Origin: Hawksworthiomyces lignivorus
Taxonomy: Eukaryota > Ascomycota > Sordariomycetes > Ophiostomatales > Ophiostomataceae
Reading direction: 5' to 3'
Assembly: GCA_002917075.1 (NCBI GenBank)
Contig: NTMA01000137.1
Coordinates: 1 to 64,000 of the forward strand
DNA length: 64,000 nt
A program made the position numbers and the translations under genes. Positions 48,755 to 59,585 of this stretch are shown in pieces. Each line of letters begins with the position of its first letter. The stretch's first letter is position 1. The notes below the pieces were generated by a model. The model searched no databases. It was not told where the DNA came from and saw nothing but the letters and a program-made list of their open reading frames with translations.

Positions 48755-49640
48755 AACAAAAGAGGGAAGTAGAGGTGAAAAAGAAAGATGAAGAGAAAAG
48801 GGCAAAAACAGCCAATAAACGGCAAAACTGGCGACACGATCAAGAGAAGGGAGATTCGAGATGGAAAACCGAAAACCCCGCAACTTTGATCCTCTTGCAG
48901 GTTGTCCAAAAAGGCCGCAGATTGGAAGCTGTCGAGATTCAAATATTTCTTATCTCGAATCTGTTACGAGCGGGTTTCTCAGCACTATTTTCTTATCAAA
49001 TACGCGGTCGTGACGCAAAGGAGGGTGTATTCCTCCGATGGAGCGCAGAAGCCATATGCAGGATGTCCGTCTCCACAGCGCTATAAGCTTTTTCTGGGCA
49101 CGCTTTTTCTTTTTTTGGTGCGATTTTCCTGCTTGGCGTCTTTGAGACGGCCTGTAATGTATCCAGACCCCATAGCTCGCTGGCCAATTCCACGACGCCG
49201 TGGGGGGTGTTTTCTAGGGGGAGAGAGGATTGGCGAAAAGGCTTGGATGGGACATGGAATGGTCTGGATTAACCGTGGAAACGGGTTCATCATAGCTTGC
49301 CACGCCAGGCTAAGCTGTCTTACACCCGACGGCTACAAGTTTGTCCAATTGAGGCTCTCAGTATTTGCTATTTCCTACGTGCTTCATGACATCACTACAT
49401 TCTGGACTTCTACCATTGACACGGTTTCTCTGGCAATTAAACGTTTACTTTCAATTATAATTGTAGAACGTGATAATATAACCGAGGCCCTTTTCAGGTG
49501 GTCTTGGCCTGCTATCTTCACCAGAGTTGAATTGAAACAAGCCGAATCAAATGCTGCGTTTGCGTCTTGTGAATCTCAATCCCATAATCGTACCAAAGTA
49601 TATACACGTATGCGTTTCTAATATTTATGCTTTTCCTATT

Positions 49641-49672
<32 letters not shown>

Positions 49673-49782
49673 CCCCAAGAAAACAGAAACCATATTTAGT
49701 GCCTATGCCGAGAGGAACCGACTGGGCCGCAACGAGAAGGAACGCCGACTGCCGTGTTTTCGTCACCAGTGGATCAACTAGA
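48425..49782. other. Intergenic region YVC1 / questin-oxidase-like gene
   Basis: No gene is supported. It contains A30 at 48723-48752 and T17 at 49656-49672. A 239-codon plus-strand frame at 48902-49621 crosses the middle but shows no family motif and no coding-like composition. The right end is the 3' UTR of the questin-oxidase-like gene. Confidence 0.5.
48723..48752 (+). repeat. A30 homopolymer
   Basis: Thirty consecutive A lie about 300 bp upstream of the YVC1 start, so they read as T30 on the YVC1 sense strand. Long poly(dA:dT) tracts exclude nucleosomes and often sit in fungal promoters, which fits this position. Confidence 0.95.
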
Positions 49783-51151
49783 TTACCGCGTCCAGCCCTC
49801 AAAGTCGTTCACAAAATACACCACTGCGTTCAGGTACCGGTCGTGCACGTCGCCCCACGTGCGGGCTGCCACTTTGATGGTGCGTATGGCTGGTATCCGT
49901 TAGCAAGAGCTGTGAAGAAGGCGAACGGGATGCCCAGAAAAATATCCAGCTAGACCAAAAAAAAAAAAGGAAGCATCAAGAAAAAGAAAATGTATACATA
50001 CTCTTGACGTAGTGCGGGTCAGTGTGCCAGCGCGAGGCGAGGGCCTGCTCCTCGGCGAAGGCCCAGCCGCGGCCCTTGCGGTCGGCGGGCACGTAGTCCG
50101 GGTCGACGGCGGGGCGGCCGACGGCGACGTAGACGGCGAGGGCGAGCAGCCACCACTGGCGCAGCAGGGCGGCGTGGAAGCGCGGGGGCAGGTGGGGCAG
50201 GATGACGCGGGTGGCGTGGCTGGCCGTTAGCACGTGCGCCAGGAAAAAGTTGAAGCGGTGTTCGCCGGGCGGCGCCGTCGCCGTGAGCAGCGCCACGGCC
50301 GTCTCCTGGGCGTCGCGCAGGCGTGGCGTGAGGTCGCCGCCGCCGCCGCCGCCCTCGGCCGCCGACGGCGCCAGGTCCCAGGCGTAGGCGTACTCGCGCA
50401 GCACGGCCCCGGCGGTCGGGTCGGCGAAGAGCGTGTCGACGTTGTTCGTCTGCGGCACGGCGTCCAGGCGCTTGTCGGCAGCCACGCGCGCCAGCAGGGT
50501 CGCCAGCGACGTGGAGGAGGCCGCGGCGTTCGCCGGCGGCGGGTCGTCAATGTAGCGGTGCAGCTCGCCGTACGAGACGGCGGCCTGCGCCAGCGCCTCC
50601 ATGGCCAGCTCGCGGCTGCCCATCTCGAGCGCGTAGCCCAGGTGGATCAGCGGGTGGCCCAGCTTGGCCACCAGGCAGTGCACCAGCGGGCGGTCGCCCC
50701 CGTACAGGAACTGGGCCACCACGCGCGCCCAGTCAAAGGCCACGCTGTGCGAGGCCAGCACGTCCTCGAAGAAGTCCACGTATGCCCGCTGGTACCGCGC
50801 ATCGCCCAGAAAGTCGCGCCAGTCGCTCTCGGCGATCTCCGCCGGCGACGGCTCCCACGCCGGCACGTTCGGCGCCAGCGCGTCGTACAGCCGCGTCAGG
50901 TGCTCCGAGCCCGCCCCCAGCAGGTACGCCGAGCAGAGGATCGACGGGATGTGGTTCTGGTGCAGCCGCGGCCCGTACAGCATCGCGTGGTTGACGTGGT
51001 TGGCCCGCAGCAGGTGCTTCAGCGTGCGCGACCGCTTCTCCGGGTTCGTCTCAAAGGCGTCTACGGGCGTCGGCTCCACGTGCACCGCGGGCGTGCCCGA
51101 CGAGCTGCCGACCAGGCGGCCCACGAGCGGGATGGACGAGAGGATCCCCAT
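49783..51151 (-). CDS. Questin oxidase-like (AflY/DUF4243 family) protein
   Basis: Two exons, 51151-50002 and 49889-49783, join across a 112-bp intron (GTATGT...CAG, branch-like CTAAC 11 bases before the acceptor) to 418 residues. Without splicing the frame would run into intron sequence. The short last exon adds IRTIKVAARTWGDVHDRYLN and ends FEGWTR. Family features: LYGPRLHQNHIPSILCSAYL near 60-80, HPLIHLGYALEMGSRELAME near 190-210, and a C-terminal HTDPHYVK. The family includes questin oxidase GedK and aflatoxin-cluster AflY, which oxidise anthraquinone-type intermediates. Many members sit outside metabolite clusters, and no polyketide synthase or other pathway gene is near, so the substrate is unknown. 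Codons are extremely GC-rich, giving long spurious antisense frames. Confidence 0.85.
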
Positions 51152-51951
51152 TGTGCAGGCGGGGCAGCAGAGAATTGGGGCTCTAGGAGAAAATGCCAAT
51201 GGAGGTGGCGGCGTCGGTGACAAGCCCAGACAGATAGAGCCCTCTGTTCAGAGCTGGGCAGTCGGGGAAGGACGTCTTTTTATATCTTGTTGGGGAAAAC
51301 GGTGATGGTGGATGGTGCTGTAGACCCACTAAATCATGCTGCAAGGTCTTACTCTCTCGTACCAGTCGTAAACCTCTGTTGGGTGGTACGAGTATTAATG
51401 GCGAGTGCACCGACTGCAGCCGCCGCTAGCCACCGCTAACAGCCCCGCATCGCGTCAATCTGCACTGACCCTTATCCTGTCCGTCGATCCTCCAGCAGAC
51501 AAAAGCCGATGCCACTAAGATGCCGCTTAATACGGATTGTTTCTGGCGTTCAGAAAGGTATATGGTCTTTTCTGTCTCCAAACCCCGTATTCGGCCACTG
51601 AAAAATTACCTGTTTGCTCGTTCTGCATCTACCCCATTCTTGCCGTATTTCTAATATCTAGTGATCGACCCCTTTGATATCCTCGGAGCAGGCAGCATAT
51701 ACGATCAAACCGAGAGGACTCGTCAGTTCCGTCGCCACGGACGGTTGACCCTCTCCAGTATGGATCGGCGTAGAGCCAAATGCGAAGATACATCATGAGT
51801 AGGATTGTCAAGTGAAGGGCGCGGAACGACTTATAGCATTCCGATAATAATATCGATAACGTAAGCGAAAATACAGAACGTAGCTCATACAAAGGAGGTA
51901 GATGCTGATGCAATATTGACAAAGTTTCTATACATGTGGTTTCATTCGTCT
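51152..51951. other. Intergenic region, promoter of questin-oxidase-like gene
   Basis: It lies between two minus-strand genes and contains the promoter of the questin-oxidase-like gene and the 3' UTR of the OFD1/TPA1 gene. A 97-codon minus-strand frame at 51629-51922 has no motif. No repeat is evident. Confidence 0.55.
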
Positions 51952-54001
51952 CTAGTCCGAGTCGCTGTCCTCGCTACTTGAGAAGCCATTGAACTCTTCT
52001 TCGGACGAGCTCTCCAGGAGCTGCGCATTGCTGCTCTCGCCATTCAGTTCGTCATCGTCGTCATCTTCCTCCTCTTCCTCAATCTCAAAGGTGGCAGACA
52101 CATCCCAGCGGTCACCTGGCGCTTTTCGGTTAATATATTTCACAAACCGCAGCGTGCCGCTGTCCCGTAGAACCAAGGTCATCTTGTTCCAGGCGGCCGC
52201 TTGGAAAAACAAGATGTTGTCGTCCTCGCTGCTCGAGCGGTAGATGGCGGCGTCGTCGTTGGCATCGTCGTCGCCTGCCATGTACACCTCGTGACCCCCA
52301 ACCTCGTTTTCGTCCTCGCCTTCCTCAGCCTCCGTCTGGCCCTCATCACCCTTGCTGGACTGGCCGTTCTTTCTTCTGCTCGCCTTGGACTCGGCCTTCG
52401 ACTTTCCTTTCCCTTTGCCGTTCGCCTCTTCTTTCTCGTCTTCTTCGTCTTCGTCGTCTTCGTCATCATCCTCGTCTTCACCTTCAATCTCGTCACCCCA
52501 CCCTTGCGTCGGCGTCAAGCCCAGGTTCAATTCTAACCGCGCTGGACCGTCGTGACCAGTGGCCAGCGTGTAGTCTTTGCCGTGACGGAACCGGCGCGCA
52601 GTCAGATCAAATGACGTCACTGATGTCTTGGTTGCCTTCCCTAGCCAGGTACGGAAGGGCTTGCTGGGCAAGAGGACATCGAGGAGCTCGTGCCAGGGGG
52701 AGTCCGCTGGCGCATCACCTTGCTGCAGAAACAAAAACCGGTGCTTGTGTGGCGGCACGGCCACCTGCCACGGTGCATCATCCTTTGCGGCTGCGCTCGC
52801 CTCTCTCTTTTCGATGTCGGCACGCAGGCGCTCAGCAAAGCTTGCCTTGAGAAGCATGGGCAAAGTGATGCTCGAGCTCTCCTCGAACTGCTCGCCGATC
52901 TCTGTGAGCGTGTCTGGCGTCAGGTATGCCGGCGCCATGTACTTGAGCAGGAACTCGAGGTCGGCCTCGTCGAACTCCTGGCTGTCGTCTGGCGCTTCCA
53001 CCTCCTTGCCGTCGACGACGACCGCTTTCGCCTGCGGCCGGTCGTGCTGGTCTGGGTTGCCCTGCAGCTGCATCAGGCCGCTGTTCTTGAGCTGGGCCTC
53101 TTCTGCGCCCTCCACGTATCCGTCCTCGCCCGGCTGCGGGATGTGGAACCAGCCGCTGACCGCCATGCGCACCCGCCCCGCGTTGCGGGCGAGCTCATCG
53201 GCCGTCGCAGCATGGTACACCTCTTCGACGTCGTGAAAGCTCTCGCCCGGCTGCACAGCAAAAAAGCTCAGCTGGTTCCAGGCCGGCGGAATGATCTTGA
53301 CCGGGTCAGGCCCGGGAGTCTTGGCGACCTCGCCGTCCGCGCCCACCTGTTCGGAGACGGGGAACAGGCGCAGGGCGCCACCCCACTCGCTCTGCCACGG
53401 CGTGTCCGGATCAGTCAGGTACAAGATGTAGCTAACTTTCCGGCTGCCAATGACGTCGTCGTGGCAGAGCAGGTAGCAGCCCGGCGTGTAGACATTGATG
53501 GCCATGTCGGTCTTGCGACCGCTCAGGGGGCCGCAGCCAGTAATGTGCGAGACATACTTTCGGAAGGATTCGGAGTAGAGGGCATCACGCAGAGACAGAA
53601 GCGAGGGCAGTTTAGCAAGCGCCTCGTCGTCAAGCCCATCGAGGTTGGCGAGGTCTCCGGACTGGTGGATCTTGTAGATATCGGTCTCCTTGGGGGTGAA
53701 CGAGACGTTCTCGCGAATCTCGTTGCGAACAGAGCGGAGAAGGGCATCGTCCACCAAGCTGTTGATAACAGTGTGCTTGTAGGGAGCGGAAGTGGCGTAG
53801 TCGCTTGTGTACTTGTCGAGGACGGACTGGTCAAAGAGGCCCTTCCGGAAGCGTTGTTTGGCTTCGTCTTGGGATATAACTAAGTCGTATTAGAGGTCAT
53901 TCGGCCGTCCGTATGCAGCTTATACTAGGGACAGCCTTACTCTTTTTAGTCCGCTTGATGGACTGCTTGCCAACGGGCTGAGAATCTGCCTTTCTCTTCA
54001 T
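51952..54001 (-). CDS. ofd1: Prolyl dihydroxylase Ofd1/Tpa1 (2-oxoglutarate oxygenase)
   Basis: Fe(II)/2-oxoglutarate dioxygenase that hydroxylates a conserved proline of ribosomal protein uS12 (Rps23), affecting termination fidelity. Fission yeast Ofd1 also controls oxygen-dependent Sre1 degradation. Two exons, 54001-53941 and 53879-51952, join across a 61-bp intron (GTAAGG...TAG) to 662 residues. Exon 1 is a basic, nuclear-localisation-like peptide (MKRKADSQPVGK...IKRTKK). The catalytic domain (about 80-265) shows H160-x-D162 in CYLLCHDDVIGSRKVSYILY, distal H236 in GESFHDVEEVYH, and a candidate 2-oxoglutarate-binding R258 in RVRMAVSGWFHIP. The second Tpa1/Ofd1-type domain follows. It is interrupted by a long Asp/Glu/Lys linker (EGEDEDDDEDDEDEEDEKEE) and ends in an acidic Ser/Asp tail. 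The upstream ATG is used because the spliced N-terminus matches this family. Confidence 0.92.
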
Positions 54002-56047
54002 GGTGAAAACAAGCCTGCGAGAAATTGGATTTCTGGTGTGCTTTCACTGCAATTGACAGAGGAGCAGTTGTCAAAAGAGAGAGGCGGAAGAAAAAACGAA
54101 GAAAGAAAGAAAAAGCCAAAAGAAAAACTTTTACAAAATGGGCTGATCGCATCCATCAAGTAATGAATTAATGAATGCGACTGGGGCAGCCCCATCGTTT
54201 CTGTTGTGCGGCCCTGAGCTTTTTTTTTTTTTTTTTTTTTTTTGCGCCGGTGAAACCAGCCGTTTGACGTACACCGCCTTTGCCTGCTGGATGGCACACA
54301 GCTCCATCCGCCGTAGCTAACTGCATTCGCATAAGGTTACAAGCGCTGACCATACCCAGAGACTGTGGTACCTCGTGGGCTAAGGTATGCGGCTTTGGGG
54401 CGGCTCAACCAAACAGCGGCCTTTCAGCCCTCTTGTAATAGCACACCTGGAGCGCTGCACTTTTTGGCATTTCATGCAATAAGAGGGACATCTGATGTCT
54501 TAAACGCCAGCATGGGACCCAGCTGCGTTCTGCATTTCTTTTTTGGCATCCCTCCATTATGCGGTAAAAAGGGGAAAGGAGAGCAGCCAAAGGGCTTCCA
54601 GAGGTATACTCGGCCTGGGACAGCCAATCTGCACGAAAGCGCTGGTGATTCTATTGGTCGATGGGCCTGATTTGGATTTAAGTACTGTACCGCCTTTTGG
54701 CCAACAGAAAGGCTGCTCTCTCTGATCTGGTTGAAGGGCTTGACTGATTCAAATTGGTTGCGGATCTGCTCTGACGCTGCAGGAGATTTCAATCTTTGAA
54801 ATAAGTGGTTTCGCTCGCAGGATCAAAGTGCACTTGAGATGGCGACTCGCTGTTCAATTAATTGCAGCAGATTCTGGGGCAGCCGTTGGTCTGCTACCGA
54901 ATGACAGAGTCTTCGTTCTGATGGGAGCGGATAGCAGATTCACATGGATAACAGGAATTGGCCTCGGCCACTCCGTCTGCGCGCTGCACTTGCTTGTGTC
55001 ATACAAGTATATCAGTCTCAGCGGCAAATTTTTAGCGGTGATCCTAGGCGAGCTGCTAGTTCCTAGCCTAGATCGAACTGACAGGCAAGTTGGAGATAGT
55101 AAAGGTGGTATGGAGCATGGAATCCAAGCAAGACTACCGCCATGTACAGAGAGAATTCTGACAGTGTGACGTACTTTGCACCTACGTGCTTGTATGTGCA
55201 TCCAGATGGGAAGGATACGATCCAATTGGGCTATAGTCAGTACTCTATTACGCGCATATCGTGGATGATGAGAGGTAATCCTTCCGAGAAGGGAAGGGCC
55301 GTCTTGAAGAAGGAGAAATAGAAAAAAAGGCATGACGATCGGAACACGGCAGGACTGTTTCTGTACAAAGTGGGAGCATTCCAACGAGGGACTTCTGTTG
55401 GGGGGCTGTGTACACCACCTCACCACTTAGAATTGGTCCAGCAGTAAGGAACTGAGGCACTGAGGGAACCGGTCGAGCCAGTTAGCAGCAGGAGCAAAAG
55501 CCGCTAAAACCTTTACTGGAAAGCACTTTCCGCATAACTCGGTTTTAGCGGCGCAAATCATCTCCCCCTAAGAGAAAAAAAAATTACTAGAATTCCGGCT
55601 CTTTCTCCCTGGCTGCCGGCAATTGGGGCGATTGGGCACCTTCCCCCCCCTTCCTTCCCTTGTCTTCGACTCGCCTGACGTCGGGCAATAGGTCAATGTA
55701 GGAAAGTCCGTGCCAGCTGCTCATTCGACCCGGGTACTTTCCTCACGCAGTTTACTCGCCCATATTAAAAGTGTGGTGCATCTCGTCAGCGCATGTGCCC
55801 CTCTGCAGCGCCTAAATGATTTAAGGAATGCCCAGAACTTCTCGTCTTCTTAATATCATAAAACTGCAAGCAATACAAGCAAGGAACAGCATTTTGTTTT
55901 TCCGGGTTACGGTATTCATTCTCCATCTTCAAGTAAATTTTATTTCAAGAAAAATCTTCTCCTTTTGCTTCCTCTTCCAGCCTCGCCCATTCTTCCTGCT
56001 CCTCTCTCGCTCGCCACCCCCTCTCACCCCGGATTAGTTCCTTCAAT
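54002..56047. other. 2.0 kb divergent promoter region
   Basis: It separates the divergent starts of OFD1/TPA1 and the 286-residue hypothetical gene. It contains T24 at 54220-54243. CT-rich sequence runs into the plus-strand gene, with an acceptor-like CTCTTCCAG ending at 55980 that may belong to a 5'-UTR intron. A 190-codon minus-strand frame at 54854-55426 starts without ATG and has no motif. No gene is called. Confidence 0.55.
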
Positions 56048-56988
56048 ATGCCTATCCGAAATCCTTTTGCACGGCGCACAGCTGTCGACGATGACCTGCG
56101 GGCCGGCGACGGAGTGACTCCGGCCACTCCTGGTGCTCCCGCCGATCTCCCCAAAATTCCCGCCTTCGAGCGTGTCGACACCGTCGGATCCATGGCGTCG
56201 TCGTCGCTCAGCATACGCAGCCGGAAGAGCCAGGACACGGGAGAGTATAAAATGAGTGGTACGCACGTCATGTGCCTCAGCTTCTTGAGTCGTTTCTCTC
56301 TCTTCTTTGCTAACAATTTTTTCCTTCCCCTGCTGCAGTTGTCAATGACAGCGGTGTGTATCTCCCGCCGTCACCGCCTGAGCGCGGGACCTTCTGGTCC
56401 TCCACTACTACTGTATCAACATCCCGCCGGTATTTGTCGGCGACGTCCCGGACATCCACCGATAACAGCCGCACCAGCTTGGGCGACATTGAGCCGTTCT
56501 CTATCTCGCGCGAATCCTTCGACTCATACCGCCGGTCTTTCGACATCTCGGCCAAGTCGCCGGTCGTCGGAGAATTCGGACCGGGCCGGCAGAGCCTGGA
56601 TTCCGCGGCATTCCGCCGAGGAGAGCGGAACCCACGGCAACAACCTCGGCTGCGCGCCGGCTTGAGTGACGTCTCTCAGCGGTTCCCCCCTGCCGACGAG
56701 GGATTCGAAGATGTGGGGTTGGACGACGGCAAAGCCCACGCTGCCTCTGCTGGAAGCGCAGCTTCAGCGTTCATCCGCAAGCGCGGCGGCTTCTTTTCCA
56801 AATTTGGCGGAGACCATAGCGAGAACAGCGCGGATGCAAGTCCGGCGGCCGGCGCCAGCTCGAACACTTCGCGATTCCTCATTCCCAGCCGCAAACGTGC
56901 TCAAAGTGGGCAAGGCTCAGAGCTGAAGCCCATAGAGCAGAACTCGAGCCGACCCAGCACAGCAACAAAGAGAGAGCAAGAGGCGTAG
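56048..56988 (+). CDS. Hypothetical Ser/Arg-rich protein
   Basis: Two exons, 56048-56258 and 56339-56988, join across an 80-bp intron (GTACGC...CAG, with CTAAC before the acceptor) to 286 residues. I do not recognise a named family. The sequence begins MPIRNPFARRTAVDDDLRAG and is rich in Ser, Arg, Pro and Gly throughout, with predicted disorder and no membrane segment or signal peptide. A relatively ordered segment is NDSGVYLPPSPPERGTFWSS near 72-91. It is followed by regularly spaced SRESFDSYRRSFDIS and RQSLDSAAF, which look like kinase sites (R-x-x-S). The basic FIRKRGGFFSKFGG near 205-218 could be amphipathic. Clean splicing and sustained coding composition support a real gene. A signalling or cell-cortex role would be a guess. 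Confidence 0.78.
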
Positions 56989-58000
56989 TAAAAAAAAAAA
57001 AAAAAACGAATACTACTTCTCGGCTCTGTCTTTCTTCTTCTTTAATTGTACATTTTTTTTGTTTCGTTTCTTTTTAACCTTTCTTATTATCCCCCTTTGT
57101 AATAGAGTTGAGGGCGGAGGGACTGTGGCTGCTACCCACACATTGCATGTTCATGTATGATGATATATTTCATTTCACAGCACATACGAGCTCAGACCAA
57201 GGAAAACGAAGATGGGTCGTGTTCGATGCGTACGCGTATCCACGACACACTGTCGAAGAGGACGCCTCTTTTTACGATCATTGGAGTTTTTTTTGGTTCA
57301 GATTGGCCCGAAAAGACAGGGTTTTGGCGTTCTATGTTGTCTTGGAAAGAAATTCTGTATCTTTTTTTCTTGTGTTTTATAGCTTGGATTATAAGGAGCT
57401 TCACCTACACTGCTTCATTTGGGACAGGATGGATAGTATCGCTGGTTTCAAAAGTGAAGACTAATAATTATACTAAAAATTTTGCCCTTTCTGCTGGACA
57501 CTCTACAAGATATTACTGATGCTGCCAATGAGCGGACAAAGGATTACGCTATGCATTTTCGGCCTTTGCCCTCTCTGGACAGCTCCCTTTAATGCTGTAG
57601 CAAGAAGAAACCATCACCAGACTGCCACTATTCTGCGCCGTGCCCGATAGCGGCGGACACAGCGGATCTTTTGACTCAACCACGTTTTCAATCTTAATTC
57701 CACCATCGACTTGCCTCATGTGGAAGCTTTCGACGAACCAATTTGATTGATTAGATCATAGTTCCACTATTAGTGGCTAGAGAAAAAAGTAGCGGCCGGC
57801 CTACGCCTTGTCGTTGACAAGCTCTCCAAATACTTTAGGATCACTAAACCGCAAATTGAATATATCCCTATTTATCATAAAAGCAAGCAATAGCTCAATT
57901 CGATTGTCTAATTTCTATTTCATATTAAACGCCGCAAAAACAATACGGTCAGAGCCTCTTATCCCAGAGCAGATCCCAAACGCCCAAGCACAAATCTACA
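56989..58000. other. Intergenic region, 3' UTR and promoter
   Basis: A17 (56990-57006) begins immediately after the stop codon of the 286-residue hypothetical gene. The AT-rich stretch after it is probably 3' UTR. Two overlapping frames near 57108-57519 have no motif. The 300 bases before 58001 form the promoter and leader of the PLP enzyme gene. Confidence 0.55.
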
Positions 58001-59478
58001 ATGGCCGGCGACCCAACCCCCGCCGCCGCCCCTCCGCACGGTGGCCCCGGTCAACTCGCGGCCGCCTTTCATCCTCACAAGCTGTCGCTGGCTTCCCGCG
58101 CCGTCCACGCCGACGACTACATCAACTCGCAGCAGGCTGTTGCCCCGCCTCTCCAGGTGTCCACCACCTATCGCTATTCGCGGGATCCGGATGCCCTAGC
58201 GCAGTGGCAGAATAAAGACGTGAGTAAATTAAAAAAGGAAAAAAAAAAAAAAAAAAAATTAGTTGAAAAAACCCCTTGCTGCATCAAGTGTCCCAGGCGT
58301 GGAGACATCGCCCGCTAATTCTTGCGCCTCCCCTTTTCTCTTTCTTTTCCCTCTAGCCGCATGCTCCGTATGACTCCCACTTGTACTCGCGAGACACCGC
58401 GCCCAACACGACCCGCCTGGAGGCCATCCTGACGGAGCTGCTCGGGGCGCCGAGCCTGACGTATGCTTCGGGCCTGGCGGCGTTCCACGCCATGATCGTC
58501 TTTCTCAACCCGCGGCGCGTGGCCATCGGCGGCGGCTACCACGGCTGCCATGGCGTGCTCGACCTGATGCACAAGCTCAACGGGCTGGAGAAGCTGGACC
58601 TGGCGTCCGCGGACGACCTGGCCAAGCTGCAGCCGGGCGACGTCGTGCACGTGGAGACGCCGCTGAACCCGACGGGCGAGGCGCGCGACCTGGCGCACTA
58701 CGCGGCGGTGGCGCGCGAGCGCGGCTGCCACCTGACGGTGGACGCCACCTTTGGCCCGCCGCCGCTGCAGGACCCCTTCGCCTGGGGCGCCGACGTCGTG
58801 ATGCACTCGGGCACCAAGTACGTCGGCGGCCACTCGGACATGCTGTGCGGCATCCTGGCCGTGGCGCCGCGGCACGTGGACGCGACGTCGAGCGACCCGG
58901 CCGCCAACTGGATCGCCGGCCTGCGCAGCGAGCGGCTCGTGCTCGGCTCCGTCATGGGCAACATGGAGGGCTGGCTGGGCGTGCGCAGCCTGCGCACGCT
59001 GGAGCTGCGCGTGGAGCGCCAGAGCGCCAGCGCGGGACAGCTGGTCGCGTGGCTGGCGGCCGAGGCGGCGCGGCCGGGCAGCCTCGTGGCGCGCGTGGTC
59101 GCGCGCGTGCACCACGCCAGCCTGCAGCCGGAGGCGGCGGACCCGGACTCGTGGCTGCGCAAGCAGATGCCCAACGGGTTCGGCCCCGTCTTCTCCATCG
59201 TGCTGCACGACGAGCGGCTGGCGCGCCGCCTGCCCAGCAAGCTAGAGCTCTTCCACCACGCCACCAGCCTGGGCGGCGTGGAGAGCCTGATCGAGTGGCG
59301 CGCCATGACGGACAAGACGGTCGACCGCCGCCTGCTGCGCATCAGCATCGGCGTCGAGGGCTGGGAGGACATCAAGGCGGACCTGGAGAGGGGCTTCGCC
59401 GCGCTGGCGGCCGAGCTGGACGAGGCGAGCAAGGGCGGCGAAGCCAATGGAAAGGCGCGGGGTCTAGTGCTGGTGTAA
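58001..59478 (+). CDS. Cys/Met-metabolism PLP enzyme (YHR112C-like)
   Basis: Cytosolic fold-type I PLP enzyme of the cystathionine beta/gamma lyase-synthase family, nearest in layout to yeast YHR112C-type proteins. Two exons, 58001-58219 and 58357-59478, join in phase 0 across a 137-bp intron (GTGAGT...TAG) to 446 residues. The intron contains A20 at 58239-58258. Features: SRAVHADDYINSQQAVAPPL near 32-51, YSRDTAPNTTRLEAILTELL near 83-102, YASGLAAFHAMI (cofactor-phosphate region), VETPLNPTGE, VDATFGPPPLQDPF, and the Schiff-base lysine K227 in MHSGTKYVGGHSD. The C-terminus carries GGVESLIEWR and RISIGVEGWEDIKADLERGF. The precise substrate cannot be read from sequence; cystathionine-related chemistry is the family norm. 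It is convergent with the deacetylase gene, 107 bp apart. Confidence 0.9.
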
Positions 59479-59585
59479 ATTAGGAGAGCTTCGGACACGC
59501 TTTTAGACGGCCTTTGTCGCCAGCAGAACAGAAATGACCAGAGATGATGTTGGTAAAAGGAAAAGAAAAGAAAAGAAAAAAAAAA

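Noticed and set aside
48902..49621. 239-codon plus-strand frame between YVC1 and the questin-oxidase-like gene
   Set aside because: No motif, no coding-like composition, and mixed hydrophobic and basic residues as in random translation. It may be chance, but it is the longest unexplained intergenic frame, so RNA-seq would settle it.
50234..51220. 328-codon plus-strand open frame
   Set aside because: Antisense shadow of the questin-oxidase-like gene, composed mostly of Arg/Gly/Ala/Val/His typical of reversed GC-rich codons.
52690..53883. 397-codon plus-strand open frame
   Set aside because: It is entirely antisense to OFD1/TPA1 exon 2. GC-rich codons in the real gene remove stops from the opposite strand, and the translation has no family features.
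49783..54001. Secondary-metabolite gene cluster around the questin-oxidase-like gene
   Set aside because: The neighbours are YVC1 and OFD1/TPA1, both housekeeping genes. No polyketide synthase, NRPS, P450 or cluster regulator is present.
54854..55426. 190-codon minus-strand frame
   Set aside because: Begins with GTG, not ATG, and has no recognisable motif. Frames of this size are expected by chance in a window this large.
58315..59208. 297-codon minus-strand frame (and 266-codon frame 58698-59498)
   Set aside because: Antisense shadows of the PLP enzyme, which has a clear active-site lysine and family motifs on the plus strand.
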